From CAYUPI01 sp964446585 (GTDB taxonomy: Bacteria > Verrucomicrobiota > Verrucomicrobiia > Limisphaerales > UBA8199): a DNA stretch of 59,635 bases. Under the pieces are notes generated by a model. It was not told the DNA's origin. It did no database searches and saw only the letters and a program-made list of their open reading frames with translations. Numbering within the stretch: position 1 is the stretch's first letter; each line of letters opens with the position of its first letter. The stretch lies in contig CAYUPI010000036.1 in NCBI GenBank assembly GCA_964446585.1, positions 1 to 59,635 of the forward strand. Direction: 5' to 3'. Positions 41,665 through 49,973 of this stretch are shown here, piece after piece. A program made the translations under genes and the position numbers.

Positions 41665-43078
41665 ACACCGGGCCGGCGATCATCCAAATGCGGAAACCGG
41701 AAACCGGGTACTGGACGCTGGAGATGGGAGGTTCGGGACTGGATGCCGGAAGTTGACTGCCGATGGCTGGAGCCGCGAGACTGGAGGCTGGTGGACTGAG
41801 AATGGAGGATTGATTTGAGTCCGGCGAGGCCTTGGCGGGAAGGATTTGAGCTCGCTCGGTCTTGGGCGCGGATGCGGCTGGCGAAGCCGAAGGTGCTGCT
41901 GAGACGACAGCCTGGTTGCTTGTCGCTGACGAGCTTAGCCTCGCTGCATCGAGCGGCGGTGGCGCGGGCGCCGACGCCGCAAGGCTCGTAGCCGTTTTCG
42001 CTGGTTCTTGGGCGACAACGGTGGCCGGCGGAGCGCTGGAGTCAGGCCCGGGCTTCGCCGGATAGGTCGCTTGCGCTGCGTTGGACGGGGGCGACGATTG
42101 CGACTGGAGCACAGCTTGAGTCTGGGAAGGCGTTACTGCTGCCAGCACGGCTTGGTTCGTTTCATTACCGGCGAGCACGTTGGTCGCGAGAGGTGCGACA
42201 GAGTTCGAACTTACGACCGGCTGCGTCTTCTTTCCGGAGAGATAGAGAGAGGGCCCGACTGGAGGCGGGGGCTTCGCCGCCGGAGCAGAAGCCGCAGGCT
42301 CTTTCTTCGGGACTTTCGCCGCCAGCAATTCCTGTGGCAACGGCGGCAGATCAACCGGCCATGGAGCTGCGTTCACAGAGTAGGCGGCGAGCCGGCCGCC
42401 CTGGGCGCGCAGAATCGTCAGAAGGGGCATTCGCGCTTTCTGTTGGTCTTTTGCCCAGAGGTCAAAGCTCTGATTAATCCCGGCATCGAACGGAGTGCCG
42501 TGGATTTTTTGCTCTCCATCAGAAATAAGGATGATCGTGATAAATGGAGATTGCTTAATAAGCCGATCGAGGGCGGGCATAACGAGCGGCAGGACGCCGT
42601 CATGTTGATAATTCTGGTCCTGCAAGAAGGCCATGGCGCGGCTGACGACAGTGCGATGTGCCTCCGGGGACCACTGCTGCAAAGCGAATCGGCCCGCATA
42701 GAGTTGCTCGTTGTAAGTCCAGATGCCCAACGTGTCGCCGCGCCGCAATTGGCCGCCCATTCCGGAGGTCAACAGATCCTGGACGGCCTGAAGCGTTCCC
42801 GCCGTGCGCCGTTGCATTGAGCGTGAGGTTTCGAGAACAAGCAGGTAACGATTTCCAGGTGGTGCGGTATCGGTGTTGGTTTGGGCGGAGGAGGATGAGA
42901 CCGAAAGTGTGAGGACGAATGCGCACAGAAGTGTAGAATTTCCAAAACCCAAATTCCAAATTCCAAAAAAATCCCAAGTTCCAAATCTCCAACCTGCCCG
43001 CACAGGCCGATTTGGAGTTTGAGTTTTGGGGCTTTCTTGGATTTTGGAGTTGGGGAGTTGGAATTTTATCATCGTCAT
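41564..43078 (-). CDS. VWA-domain protein with C-terminal membrane anchor
   Basis: 504 residues. Signal-like segment (LLCAFVLTLSVSSSSAQ), then a von Willebrand A domain: RYLLVLETSRSMQRR (the MIDAS motif has Glu instead of the first Asp of DxSxS), AVQDLLTSGMGGQLRRGDTL, and FITIILISDGEQKIHGTPFD. A long Pro/Ala/Ser-rich linker follows, then a membrane helix (WMIAGPVFAAATILAIVWMR). The start ATG overlaps the stop of the NYN gene (ATGA). Residues ~4-46 are encoded by the word-repeat hairpin at 42936-43069, so the N-terminus is unusual. Confidence 0.8.
   Translation of the reverse strand: MTMIKFQLPNSKIQESPKTQTPNRPVRAGWRFGTWDFFGIWNLGFGNSTLLCAFVLTLSVSSSSAQTNTDTAPPGNRYLLVLETSRSMQRRTAGTLQAVQDLLTSGMGGQLRRGDTLGIWTYNEQLYAGRFALQQWSPEAHRTVVSRAMAFLQDQNYQHDGVLPLVMPALDRLIKQSPFITIILISDGEQKIHGTPFDAGINQSFDLWAKDQQKARMPLLTILRAQGGRLAAYSVNAAPWPVDLPPLPQELLAAKVPKKEPAASAPAAKPPPPVGPSLYLSGKKTQPVVSSNSVAPLATNVLAGNETNQAVLAAVTPSQTQAVLQSQSSPPSNAAQATYPAKPGPDSSAPPATVVAQEPAKTATSLAASAPAPPPLDAARLSSSATSNQAVVSAAPSASPAASAPKTERAQILPAKASPDSNQSSILSPPASSLAAPAIGSQLPASSPEPPISSVQYPVSGFRIWMIAGPVFAAATILAIVWMRRSRASRHASLITRSYEREKP
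42936..43069. repeat. Word-repeat hairpin overlapping the 5' end of the VWA gene
   Basis: The left half carries CCAAAACCCAAATTCCAAAT and AAATCCCAAGTTCCAAATC; the right half carries GATTTGGAGTTTGAGTTTTG and GGATTTTGGAGTTGGGGAG. The centre is CCTGCCCGCACAGG, itself palindromic at its ends. Same word family as 19462-19602, but here inside a coding region. Confidence 0.65.
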
Positions 43079-43545
43079 CTTCGGCGTTGATATCGATGCC
43101 GCTCACGCCGGTTGTGATGTTTAATATCGTCAGCCAGTTCCGCCAAGGCATTTTCGACTGTCAAAATGAAATTCGAACAACTCGACGCCATTCCGCCCAG
43201 GCTGAGAACCGTCTCCCGCTCCGCGAAATCGTCGGTCACCACAAGCACTTCGCCATACCCTGTGAAGCGATGCGCCACGCGCTCGATCAAATCGTCCGCC
43301 GTCTGACCGGCGCGGGAATAAAGCACTTCGAGTTGTGCCGTGGACGCTGCCGCCGGTGTGCCGCTGGGCGCGCCCGCCCCATCGAAAAAGATCGTGATCG
43401 GCGTGCCCGTGGCGTCCTGATAGCGTGTCAAACGCTCGATCAGCTCGTCCCGCGCATAGGCTGAATGGCGCGGTCGTCCTGCGGCCAGCTCCGGCCAGTT
43501 GTGGAGCAGGCTATAGCCGTCCACCAGGATGCGAACGATTGCCAT
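43075..43545 (-). CDS. NYN-domain (YacP/Rae1-like) putative ribonuclease
   Basis: 156 residues from the ATG at 43545 (MAIVRILVDGYSLLHNWPEL). PIN-like NYN fold with acidic residues at VDGYSLLHN, ARDELIERLTRYQ, TIFFDGAGAP, AGQTADDLIERVAHRF and VVTDDFAERETVLSLG. B. subtilis YacP (Rae1) cleaves mRNA at the ribosome; the same role here is probable but unproven. Stop overlaps the VWA start (ATGA), an unusual pairing. Confidence 0.85.
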   Translation of the reverse strand: MAIVRILVDGYSLLHNWPELAAGRPRHSAYARDELIERLTRYQDATGTPITIFFDGAGAPSGTPAAASTAQLEVLYSRAGQTADDLIERVAHRFTGYGEVLVVTDDFAERETVLSLGGMASSCSNFILTVENALAELADDIKHHNRRERHRYQRRR

Positions 43546-43609
43546 GAAGCCAGCATAATCCTGCGACGCGAGAAACGAAACGGGAATCAAAATGAAGCTA
43601 AGGGTCAAA

Positions 43610-43721
43610 GCGCGGCTGTGGCGAAGCCCAGCCGCAGTAACGCCCCATTCGTGAACGTTCCACGAATCGAAGAAACAATCTCGTTCGCGAGCGCTGCGGC
43701 TGGGCTTCGCCACAGCCGCGC
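43610..43721. repeat. Element with perfect 28-bp terminal inverted repeats
   Basis: The arms at 43610-43637 and 43694-43721 are exact reverse complements over 28 bp (outer end GCGCGGCTGTGGCGAAGC). The 56-nt interior holds a smaller hairpin, ATTCGTG and CACGAAT. No coding capacity. Located between the divergent NYN and NfeD genes; looks like a MITE or large REP unit. Confidence 0.75.
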
Positions 43722-43793
43722 TCCCGTCCTTCGCGTTTGCCCGGGGCTTGCGCCCCCTCTTAATTCTGGTACTTTAAATGTGACGGAGAGCCT

Positions 43794-45098
43794 ATGACGC
43801 GATGGTTGCCAATCTTGTTGGCGGGGAGCATGTGCGGGCCGGTTGCCGGCCTTCGCGCCACCGAGGTCGGTTTGATCAAAGTCAAAGGCGCCATCGGGCC
43901 GGCCACGGCGGGCTATGTGTCGCGCGCCATCGATTTGGCCAGCGCACAAAACGATGTCTGCCTTATTATTCAGCTCGACACCCCAGGCGGCTCGCTCGAT
44001 TCCACCAAGGAAATCGTTCAGAAATTCTTCGCTTCCCCGGTGCCGACGGTGGTGTACGTCGCCCCTGCCGGGGCGTGGGCCGGCAGCGCCGGCTGTTTCA
44101 TCACCCTGGCCGCCGATGTCGCCGCCATGGCCCCGAGCACGAGCATTGGCGCCGCCCACCCGGTGTCCCTCGGTGTACCCGGCGCTGAGAAGACCGATGA
44201 CGTGATGAAGACCAAGATGGAGAACTTTGCCAGCAGCTACATCCAATCGATTGCCGAGAAGCGGGGGCGGAATGTCGAGTGGGCGAAATCCTCGGTGGTC
44301 AAGAGCGAGTCGATAACGGCCACCAATGCGCTGGAGCTGAAGGTCATCGACTTGATCGCCAACGATCTGCCGGATCTGCTCGATCAGCTCGACCATCGCG
44401 AGGTCAACGGCAAAGCCCTGAAAACGGCCGGAGCACAGGTCGTGGACATTCCGATGACGATACGCGAACAGATCCTGCAAGTGCTCTCGCATCCCGAGCT
44501 GATGCTCGTGCTGATGCTCGTGGCGATGTACGGAATCATCGGCGAGTTGAGCAACCCCGGCGCGATTTTGCCGGGCGTCGCCGGGGCCATCGCGTTGATT
44601 CTTGTGCTTTACATGACAACAATTCTGCCGGTGAATTTCGCCGGCCTGGCGCTGATCGCATTGGCCGCCGGGTTGTTCATCGCAGACGTGTACGCGCCGA
44701 CTCATGGGGTGCTGACGTTCGGCGGGATTACGGCGTTTTTCCTGGGCGCCTTGATGCTCTTCAACCGCGCTGAGCCTGGGTTCAGGCTCTCGCTGGCTTA
44801 TATCATTCCCGCAACCCTGCTGACGGCGGCGTTTTTCATTCTTGTTGTAGGCGCAGGCCTGCGGGCGCAACTTTTGCCCGTGCGCGCCGGCCGGGAAACG
44901 ATGCTGGGCAAAACCGTCGCGGCGGTGGCGGCCATTACTCCCTTGCAGGGCAAGGTGTTTGTCGAAGGCGAATATTGGAACGCCGTCAGCGAAACACCCA
45001 TTGAAGCGGGCCAGACGGCGCAAATCGTCGGAATCGAAGGACTGACTTTGAAAGTAAAACCGCAACTGACCGCAACCCCAAACGCTAGACAACCCTGA
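43794..45098 (+). CDS. NfeD-family membrane-bound ClpP-like serine protease
   Basis: 434 residues: signal peptide (MTRWLPILLAGSMCGPVAG), a ClpP/crotonase-like protease domain (VCLIIQLDTPGGSLDSTKEI, the serine in PAGAWAGSAGCFITLAADVA, the lysine in RNVEWAKSSVVKSESITATN), four to five membrane helices, and a C-terminal OB-fold (GLTLKVKPQLTAT). NfeD1b proteins cleave membrane partners such as stomatins; a slipin gene follows after 11 nt, the classic pair. Confidence 0.92.
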   Translation: MTRWLPILLAGSMCGPVAGLRATEVGLIKVKGAIGPATAGYVSRAIDLASAQNDVCLIIQLDTPGGSLDSTKEIVQKFFASPVPTVVYVAPAGAWAGSAGCFITLAADVAAMAPSTSIGAAHPVSLGVPGAEKTDDVMKTKMENFASSYIQSIAEKRGRNVEWAKSSVVKSESITATNALELKVIDLIANDLPDLLDQLDHREVNGKALKTAGAQVVDIPMTIREQILQVLSHPELMLVLMLVAMYGIIGELSNPGAILPGVAGAIALILVLYMTTILPVNFAGLALIALAAGLFIADVYAPTHGVLTFGGITAFFLGALMLFNRAEPGFRLSLAYIIPATLLTAAFFILVVGAGLRAQLLPVRAGRETMLGKTVAAVAAITPLQGKVFVEGEYWNAVSETPIEAGQTAQIVGIEGLTLKVKPQLTATPNARQP

Positions 45099-45109
45099 CT
45101 GGAGGAACT

Positions 45110-45889
45110 ATGGACCAACTATCTGCTCTGACCAAAATTGTCCCGCTCTTGGTGGTGATCCTCGTGCTCGGATCCATCATCCTGCCCCAGGCCCTTCGGA
45201 TTCTGCGCGAGTACGAGCGCGGCGTCATTTTCCGGCTCGGCAAATTGCTGGCCGCCAAAGGGCCGGGCTTGATTCTGCTCATTCCCGTTGTGGACCGCAT
45301 GGTGAAGATGGACTTGCGCGTGGTCACCATCGACGTGTCGAAGCAGGAAATCATGACCCGCGACAACGTCCCCGCCACCGTCGATGCGGTTGTTTATTTC
45401 CGCGTCGTGGACCCGATCGCCGCCGTGGTCAAGGTGGAGAATTTTTGGAAAGCCACTTCACTCATTGCGCAGACCACCCTGCGCAGCGTCCTCGGCCAAG
45501 CCCCGCTCGATGATTTGCTCTCGCAGCGGGATGTAATCAACCAGAAGCTGCAGGAAATCATCGACCGCCAAACCGAACCGTGGGGCGTCAAAGTCACTGC
45601 GGTCGAGGTCAAGGACGTGGCTCTTCCGGACAGCATGAAGCGCGCGATGGCCAAGCAAGCCGAAGCCGAACGCGAACGGCGCGCCAAGATCGTCAATGCG
45701 GAAGGCGAGTTCCAAGCCGCCGAAAAAATGGTGCAGGCCGCCGCCATGATCAGCAAAGAGCCCATCGCCCTCCAGCTTCGCTTCCTTCAAACGATGCGTG
45801 AGATCTCCAGCGAGCACAACACGACGACCTTCCTGCCAGTGCCGATTGATCTGTTCTCGCCTTTCATGAAAGGTCTGGAAAGGAAGTGA
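45110..45889 (+). CDS. SPFH-domain slipin (stomatin-like)
   Basis: 259 residues. N-terminal membrane segment (TKIVPLLVVILVLGSIILPQ), then the stomatin core (LREYERGVIFRLGKLLAAKG, PGLILLIPVVDRMVKMDLRV, PATVDAVVYFRVVDPIAAVV) and the C-terminal helix (RAMAKQAEAERERRAKIVNA). Preceded by a GGAGG ribosome-binding site. Operon with NfeD. Confidence 0.93.
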   Translation: MDQLSALTKIVPLLVVILVLGSIILPQALRILREYERGVIFRLGKLLAAKGPGLILLIPVVDRMVKMDLRVVTIDVSKQEIMTRDNVPATVDAVVYFRVVDPIAAVVKVENFWKATSLIAQTTLRSVLGQAPLDDLLSQRDVINQKLQEIIDRQTEPWGVKVTAVEVKDVALPDSMKRAMAKQAEAERERRAKIVNAEGEFQAAEKMVQAAAMISKEPIALQLRFLQTMREISSEHNTTTFLPVPIDLFSPFMKGLERK

Positions 45890-45904
45890 CCAAATCCGAA
45901 TGAC

Positions 45905-46141
45905 ATGCCGCTCTACGAATACGAATTGTGCGAGGGTGAGTGCCAGGTCTGCGGGGGCAAGTTCACTCTGCGCCGGCCGCTCTCAGCAGCGCCCTTGACC
46001 AATTGTCCTGCGTGCAAGAAACCGGTACGCCGGGTCCTTTCCACGTTCAATTCGCCCCGGGCACTCTCTATCTCGGACGCGAAAAAGGCCGGGTTCAGCG
46101 TCCTCAAACGCGTCGGCAAGGGAGAGTATGAACGGCAATAG
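45905..46141 (+). CDS. FmdB-family zinc-ribbon protein
   Basis: 78 residues: MPLYEYELCEGECQVCGGKF, then LTNCPACKKPVRRVLSTFNS. CxxC pairs and the MPxYEYxC start identify the putative regulatory FmdB family. Follows the slipin gene by 15 nt, probably in the same transcript. Confidence 0.88.
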   Translation: MPLYEYELCEGECQVCGGKFTLRRPLSAAPLTNCPACKKPVRRVLSTFNSPRALSISDAKKAGFSVLKRVGKGEYERQ

Positions 46142-46219
46142 GCCAAAAATCCGAAGGCCAAAAATCCGAAGGCCGAAATCCGAAGGCCGAAAGAAGCCCG
46201 AATTCCCAAAGCCCAATTC
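46140..46219. repeat. Tandem word repeats
   Basis: Imperfect copies of GGCCAAAAATCCGAA and GGCCGAAATCCGAA, followed by AATTCCCAAAGCCCAATTC. Sits between fmdB and the next gene. Confidence 0.6.
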
Positions 46220-46284
46220 ATGATGGCGCGTTCCTCTTTAATGCTGGCGAAAAAACCGATCGTGCAGCACTTTAAGCCACGGCC

Positions 46285-48219
46285 ATGAGCGAACTGCAAA
46301 TCATCCACGCCGCGCTCGAGGGCGCGGCCGGGCGCCAACGCTGGGCGCGAGCACTGCGCGGCTTGTGGCGCGGGTTGCTGGTCGGTGCGGTTCTCTCCCT
46401 CGTGTTGGTCGGGACGTATCATCTCCTGCCATTGCCTCCCTGGACACAACTGCTGGCTGCCCTAATACCGATTCCCTGCCTGCTGGCGGGCCTGCTGCTC
46501 GGCGGCTGGCGCGCCATTCCGTTGGCGCAGGTCGCTCGGTGGGTGGACAGCCACGAAAACCTCCAGGAGAGGCTGAGCACGGCGCTCGAAGTTGCGGCCG
46601 AGCCGACCGCCGGCACATGGCGCGAATTGGTGGTGGCGGATGCGGCGGGTCGCGCCAAAAAACTCGAGCCGCGACGGTTGGCGCCGTTCCATCTCCCGCG
46701 CAAAGCCATCCGATGGGTGCTGCCCATCCTGGCCCTGGCCGCCGGCCTCGGTTTCGTTCCTGAGTACCGCAGTAAAAGCTTTCTCCAGAAGAACGCCGAC
46801 CAAGCGAACATCAAAGAGGCGGGCAGGCAATTGGCGAGTTTGACGCGCCACGATCTGCAGAAACGCCCACCTGTGCTCGAGCCGGTTCAGAAGTCCCTGG
46901 AGGCGGTCAGCGAGCTGGGTGACCAGTTGACCAAGAAGACCATTACCCGGAGCGAAGCGCTCAAGGATCTGGCCAACATGGCGGAGAAACTCAAAAACGA
47001 ACTGAAGGATTTAAGCAAAGACCCGGCGATGAAACGTCTGGAGCAAGCAGCGCGTGCGAGCACGGCCAATGATGCACAATCGACATCTGGCCTGGAAAAG
47101 CAAATGGAAGCGCTGCAGAAACAGTTAGGAACGCAAACGAGCAATCCTGACGCCGTGGATCAGTTCAAGAAGGACTTGGAAAAGCTTGCGGAAGCGGCCA
47201 AGGGAATGGCCGATCAGAATTCAGCCGGCAATGAGGCCGAACGCGAGAAGTTGTCCGAGTCACTTTCCGCGCTGTCGAAGCAGGCGCAGGAAATGGGGCT
47301 GCAATTGCCGCAATTGGACGAAGCGCTCTCCGCCATGGCGGCCAATCAGCCGGGGCTCGTGTTCAAAGATTTGCAGGCCGCCGTGACTGATTTGGAAAAA
47401 ATGCGTGACATGGCCAAGTCGCTCCAGCAGCTCCAACAGCAAATGGAGAAGTTGGGCAAAGATTTGGCGGAACAGCTTAAAAACGGCCAACCGGAAGCTG
47501 CGCAGATGACGCTGCAAAAAATGGTCAACCGGCTCAATGCGGCCCAGCTCCCGCCCGACGAGTTGCAGAAGATGCTCGATGAAGTATCAAACGCGGTCGA
47601 GCCCGCCGGTCAATACGGCCAGGTTGCGCAGCATTTGAAAAATGCCACTAAACAACTTCAGGCCAGCGACCAACCTGATGCGGCACAGTCGTTGGCCAGC
47701 GCGGCCAAAGAATTGGAGAAACTCATGCAGCAACTAGGTGACGCGCAGGAAGTCGCGGCCACGCTGCAGAATCTCAACCAGGCAACAATGTGCATCGGCT
47801 CCGGCCAGTGCTGGCGCGCGTGCACCCAACCAGGGTTCAAGCCCGGGGGCAAACCCGGCAGCGGCGTGGGCACGTGGGCGGACGACGAAGGCAGCGCCTG
47901 GAACGGCGAGTTTGCCGATCGTTGGGACAACTCCGGCGTCGTGCGGCCGGACACGGACTCGCGTGGCCACACCGACCGCGGCGATGGCGAGCTGACCGAC
48001 GCCCTGAAACCGACCAAAGTCAAAGGCCAATTCTCCCCCGGCGGCCGCATGCCGAGCATAACGCTCAAAGGCGTTAGCATCAAAGGGCAAAGCAAGGTCC
48101 AGTACGAAGAAGCCGCGACCGCTGCCCAATCCGACGCCCAAAGCGCGTTAAGCCAGGAAAAAGTCCCCCGCGCTTACCAGGGAACTGTGAAAGATTACTT
48201 CGACGATATAAAGAAGTAG
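46285..48219 (+). CDS. DUF4175-like membrane protein with long coiled coil
   Basis: 644 residues: two N-terminal hydrophobic segments (LLVGAVLSLVLVGTYHLLPL, LLAALIPIPCLLAGLLLGGW), HENLQERLSTALEVAAEPTA, a third helix (WVLPILALAAGLGFVPEY), then a long coiled coil (about residues 175-480, e.g. LEKQMEALQKQLGTQ, MRDMAKSLQQLQQQMEKLG) and a Gly-rich tail (GFKPGGKPGSGVGTWADDEG). Proteins of this layout usually sit with MoxR/DUF58/VWA genes; a VWA gene is about 3 kb away, but no MoxR is present. Confidence 0.7.
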   Translation: MSELQIIHAALEGAAGRQRWARALRGLWRGLLVGAVLSLVLVGTYHLLPLPPWTQLLAALIPIPCLLAGLLLGGWRAIPLAQVARWVDSHENLQERLSTALEVAAEPTAGTWRELVVADAAGRAKKLEPRRLAPFHLPRKAIRWVLPILALAAGLGFVPEYRSKSFLQKNADQANIKEAGRQLASLTRHDLQKRPPVLEPVQKSLEAVSELGDQLTKKTITRSEALKDLANMAEKLKNELKDLSKDPAMKRLEQAARASTANDAQSTSGLEKQMEALQKQLGTQTSNPDAVDQFKKDLEKLAEAAKGMADQNSAGNEAEREKLSESLSALSKQAQEMGLQLPQLDEALSAMAANQPGLVFKDLQAAVTDLEKMRDMAKSLQQLQQQMEKLGKDLAEQLKNGQPEAAQMTLQKMVNRLNAAQLPPDELQKMLDEVSNAVEPAGQYGQVAQHLKNATKQLQASDQPDAAQSLASAAKELEKLMQQLGDAQEVAATLQNLNQATMCIGSGQCWRACTQPGFKPGGKPGSGVGTWADDEGSAWNGEFADRWDNSGVVRPDTDSRGHTDRGDGELTDALKPTKVKGQFSPGGRMPSITLKGVSIKGQSKVQYEEAATAAQSDAQSALSQEKVPRAYQGTVKDYFDDIKK

Positions 48220-48387
48220 CGACGAGATAGGAGCGTGCCCTGCCTGCCCGCCATAGCTGATTTTGAGCGGCTGCGGGTCCTCGGGCACCTCAACTCACCA
48301 CAAGGTCGGCATCTTGGAAGTTTGAGTACGCTCGCCCTGCGGAAATTGCTGCGCCCGGGGACGGGCGCACTCCTCTGGAGTTGCCCT

Positions 48388-48963
48388 TCAACGCTCGATC
48401 CGGTGCATCGAGCGCAGAATTTGCAACCCGAATCGTTCATCGGGGCTGAGCACGCGTCCGTGGGCTTTGAGCTCTTTCAGAGCGGCCAGTGTCATGCAGA
48501 AATCCACTGCCGAAAGCGGCCTTCCGCGCACCACTCGCCGCTGCCACCGTTTGGGATCGGTGATTTCCTCCATTTCGTCACTCGACCCCGCGTGAAACGA
48601 AATGAGCCAATCATCACGGCGCAGATAGCCGTCAGCTTCGGTCTTAGGCTCGAACCATGGATCACACAATTGCAGACAAACCGAGCGCCCGCGGTTGGAG
48701 CCAAGACGGTAGAACACCAGGCGAGCGTCCATTTCCGCGAAATGATGGTAGGTCACTTTGGCCGCATCGGTCGGATGCGGCGTAAACTCGGTTTGGAAGC
48801 CCAGCTTGGTGCCGCCGGGAGCGCGGGTGTCCCGCTCGAAACAAAGGTTCTCATCCAGAATCCACAAGAGCTCCGTATCAAAACCGCGCTGAGCCAACAA
48901 AGCCTTCCAGGCCGCTGAGGCATCTTCGAAGGGTGGACGATGGTAATGGCGCTTGGGTTCCAT
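48388..48963 (-). CDS. Hypothetical protein
   Basis: 191 residues from the ATG at 48963 (MEPKRHYHRPPFEDASAAWK), nine nt shorter than the longest frame. Features: LLWILDENLCFERDTRAPGG, RGRSVCLQLCDPWFEPKTEA, and a helical end (ALKELKAHGRVLSPDERFGL). No family recognised. The longest frame would begin exactly at the stop of the epimerase gene, so the two are probably co-transcribed. Confidence 0.6.
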   Translation of the reverse strand: MEPKRHYHRPPFEDASAAWKALLAQRGFDTELLWILDENLCFERDTRAPGGTKLGFQTEFTPHPTDAAKVTYHHFAEMDARLVFYRLGSNRGRSVCLQLCDPWFEPKTEADGYLRRDDWLISFHAGSSDEMEEITDPKRWQRRVVRGRPLSAVDFCMTLAALKELKAHGRVLSPDERFGLQILRSMHRIER

Positions 48964-48971
48964 GACACTCA

Positions 48972-49925
48972 TTAGGACCTGTTCCGCCTGAACCAGTCAA
49001 CAAAAAGTGGAATCCCCCGCTCGATTTTCACCGACGGCCGGTAGCCCAGCTTTGCCTGCGCTTTGGAGATATCCGCGCAGGTCAGCGGCACGTCGCCGGG
49101 TTGCGGTGGCAGGTGCTCGTGAACCGCCTTCCGGCCCAACGCTGCCTCGAGCAACTCGATGAGCCGGCTCAGTATTACGGTCTCGGATTCGCCCAGATTG
49201 AAAATTTCAAACCCGAACTCCTTTTGCGTGCAGGCCATCACACCGTCGAGCACGTCGTCAATGTACGTGTAGTCACGCGCCGTCGAGCCGTCACCGAAGA
49301 CCGGAATGGGTTTGCCGGTAGAGATTAGCTCCGCAAACTTGTAGATTGCCAGGTCGGGCCGCTGGCGTGGGCCATAGACCGTGAAAAAACGGAGCATGAC
49401 CACGTCCATCCCATAGACATGATGATACACGTGGCCGAGCGCTTCACAAGCCAGCTTGCTGGCTGCGTAAGGCGAGATGGCGGAAAGGATCGGGTCGCTC
49501 TCCGAAAACGGGACCTTCGAATTCACGCCATAGACTGAGGACGACGAGGCGATCGTCAGTTTCCGAACCCCGTGATGCCGCGCCGCTTCCAAAATGTTGA
49601 CGGTGCCTTCGACATTGACCCTCTGGTAGAGCGCCGGTTCCGCCAGACTCGACCGCACCCCGGCCCGCGCCGCCAAATGAATGATCTGGTCGAATCGGGC
49701 ACTGCTCAGGAGTCCATCCAGTGAATTGCGTACCGCGACATCCCCTTGAACGAAGTGGAAAGCGCCGCCGCCGCTTTGAATTTCACGCAGGTTTCGGCGC
49801 TTGAGCTGCGGGTCGTAGAAATCGTTCAGGTCGTCAAAAGCCCACACGACGTGGCCGGAATGGAGCAGTCGCTCGCACACGTGCGAGCCGATGAAACCGG
49901 CCCCACCCGTCACCAGGAACTTCAT
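48972..49925 (-). CDS. NAD-dependent epimerase, UDP-glucuronate 4-epimerase-like SDR
   Basis: 317 residues. Rossmann motif VTGGAGFIGSHVCERLLHSG, the SSSVYG loop, the catalytic ISPYAASKLACE (YxxxK), and RFFTVYGPRQRPDLAIYKFA. Most like UDP-glucuronate 4-epimerases and related extended SDRs; with the UDP-glucose dehydrogenase at 23273 it could supply galacturonate units. The CRISPR array begins about 48 nt upstream of its start, on the other side. Confidence 0.9.
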   Translation of the reverse strand: MKFLVTGGAGFIGSHVCERLLHSGHVVWAFDDLNDFYDPQLKRRNLREIQSGGGAFHFVQGDVAVRNSLDGLLSSARFDQIIHLAARAGVRSSLAEPALYQRVNVEGTVNILEAARHHGVRKLTIASSSSVYGVNSKVPFSESDPILSAISPYAASKLACEALGHVYHHVYGMDVVMLRFFTVYGPRQRPDLAIYKFAELISTGKPIPVFGDGSTARDYTYIDDVLDGVMACTQKEFGFEIFNLGESETVILSRLIELLEAALGRKAVHEHLPPQPGDVPLTCADISKAQAKLGYRPSVKIERGIPLFVDWFRRNRS

Positions 49926-49973
49926 CGCGGCAGATCATAACGATCTGGCTCACGCGAGTCGAGGCCACACGAA

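Noticed and set aside
43546..43713. N-terminal extension of the NYN protein
   Set aside because: It is the translation of the 28-bp inverted-repeat element; the NYN fold starts at 43545.
49926..49973. A CRISPR leader left of the degenerate repeat
   Set aside because: Only 48 nt separate it from the epimerase start and no leader-like AT-rich sequence is present.
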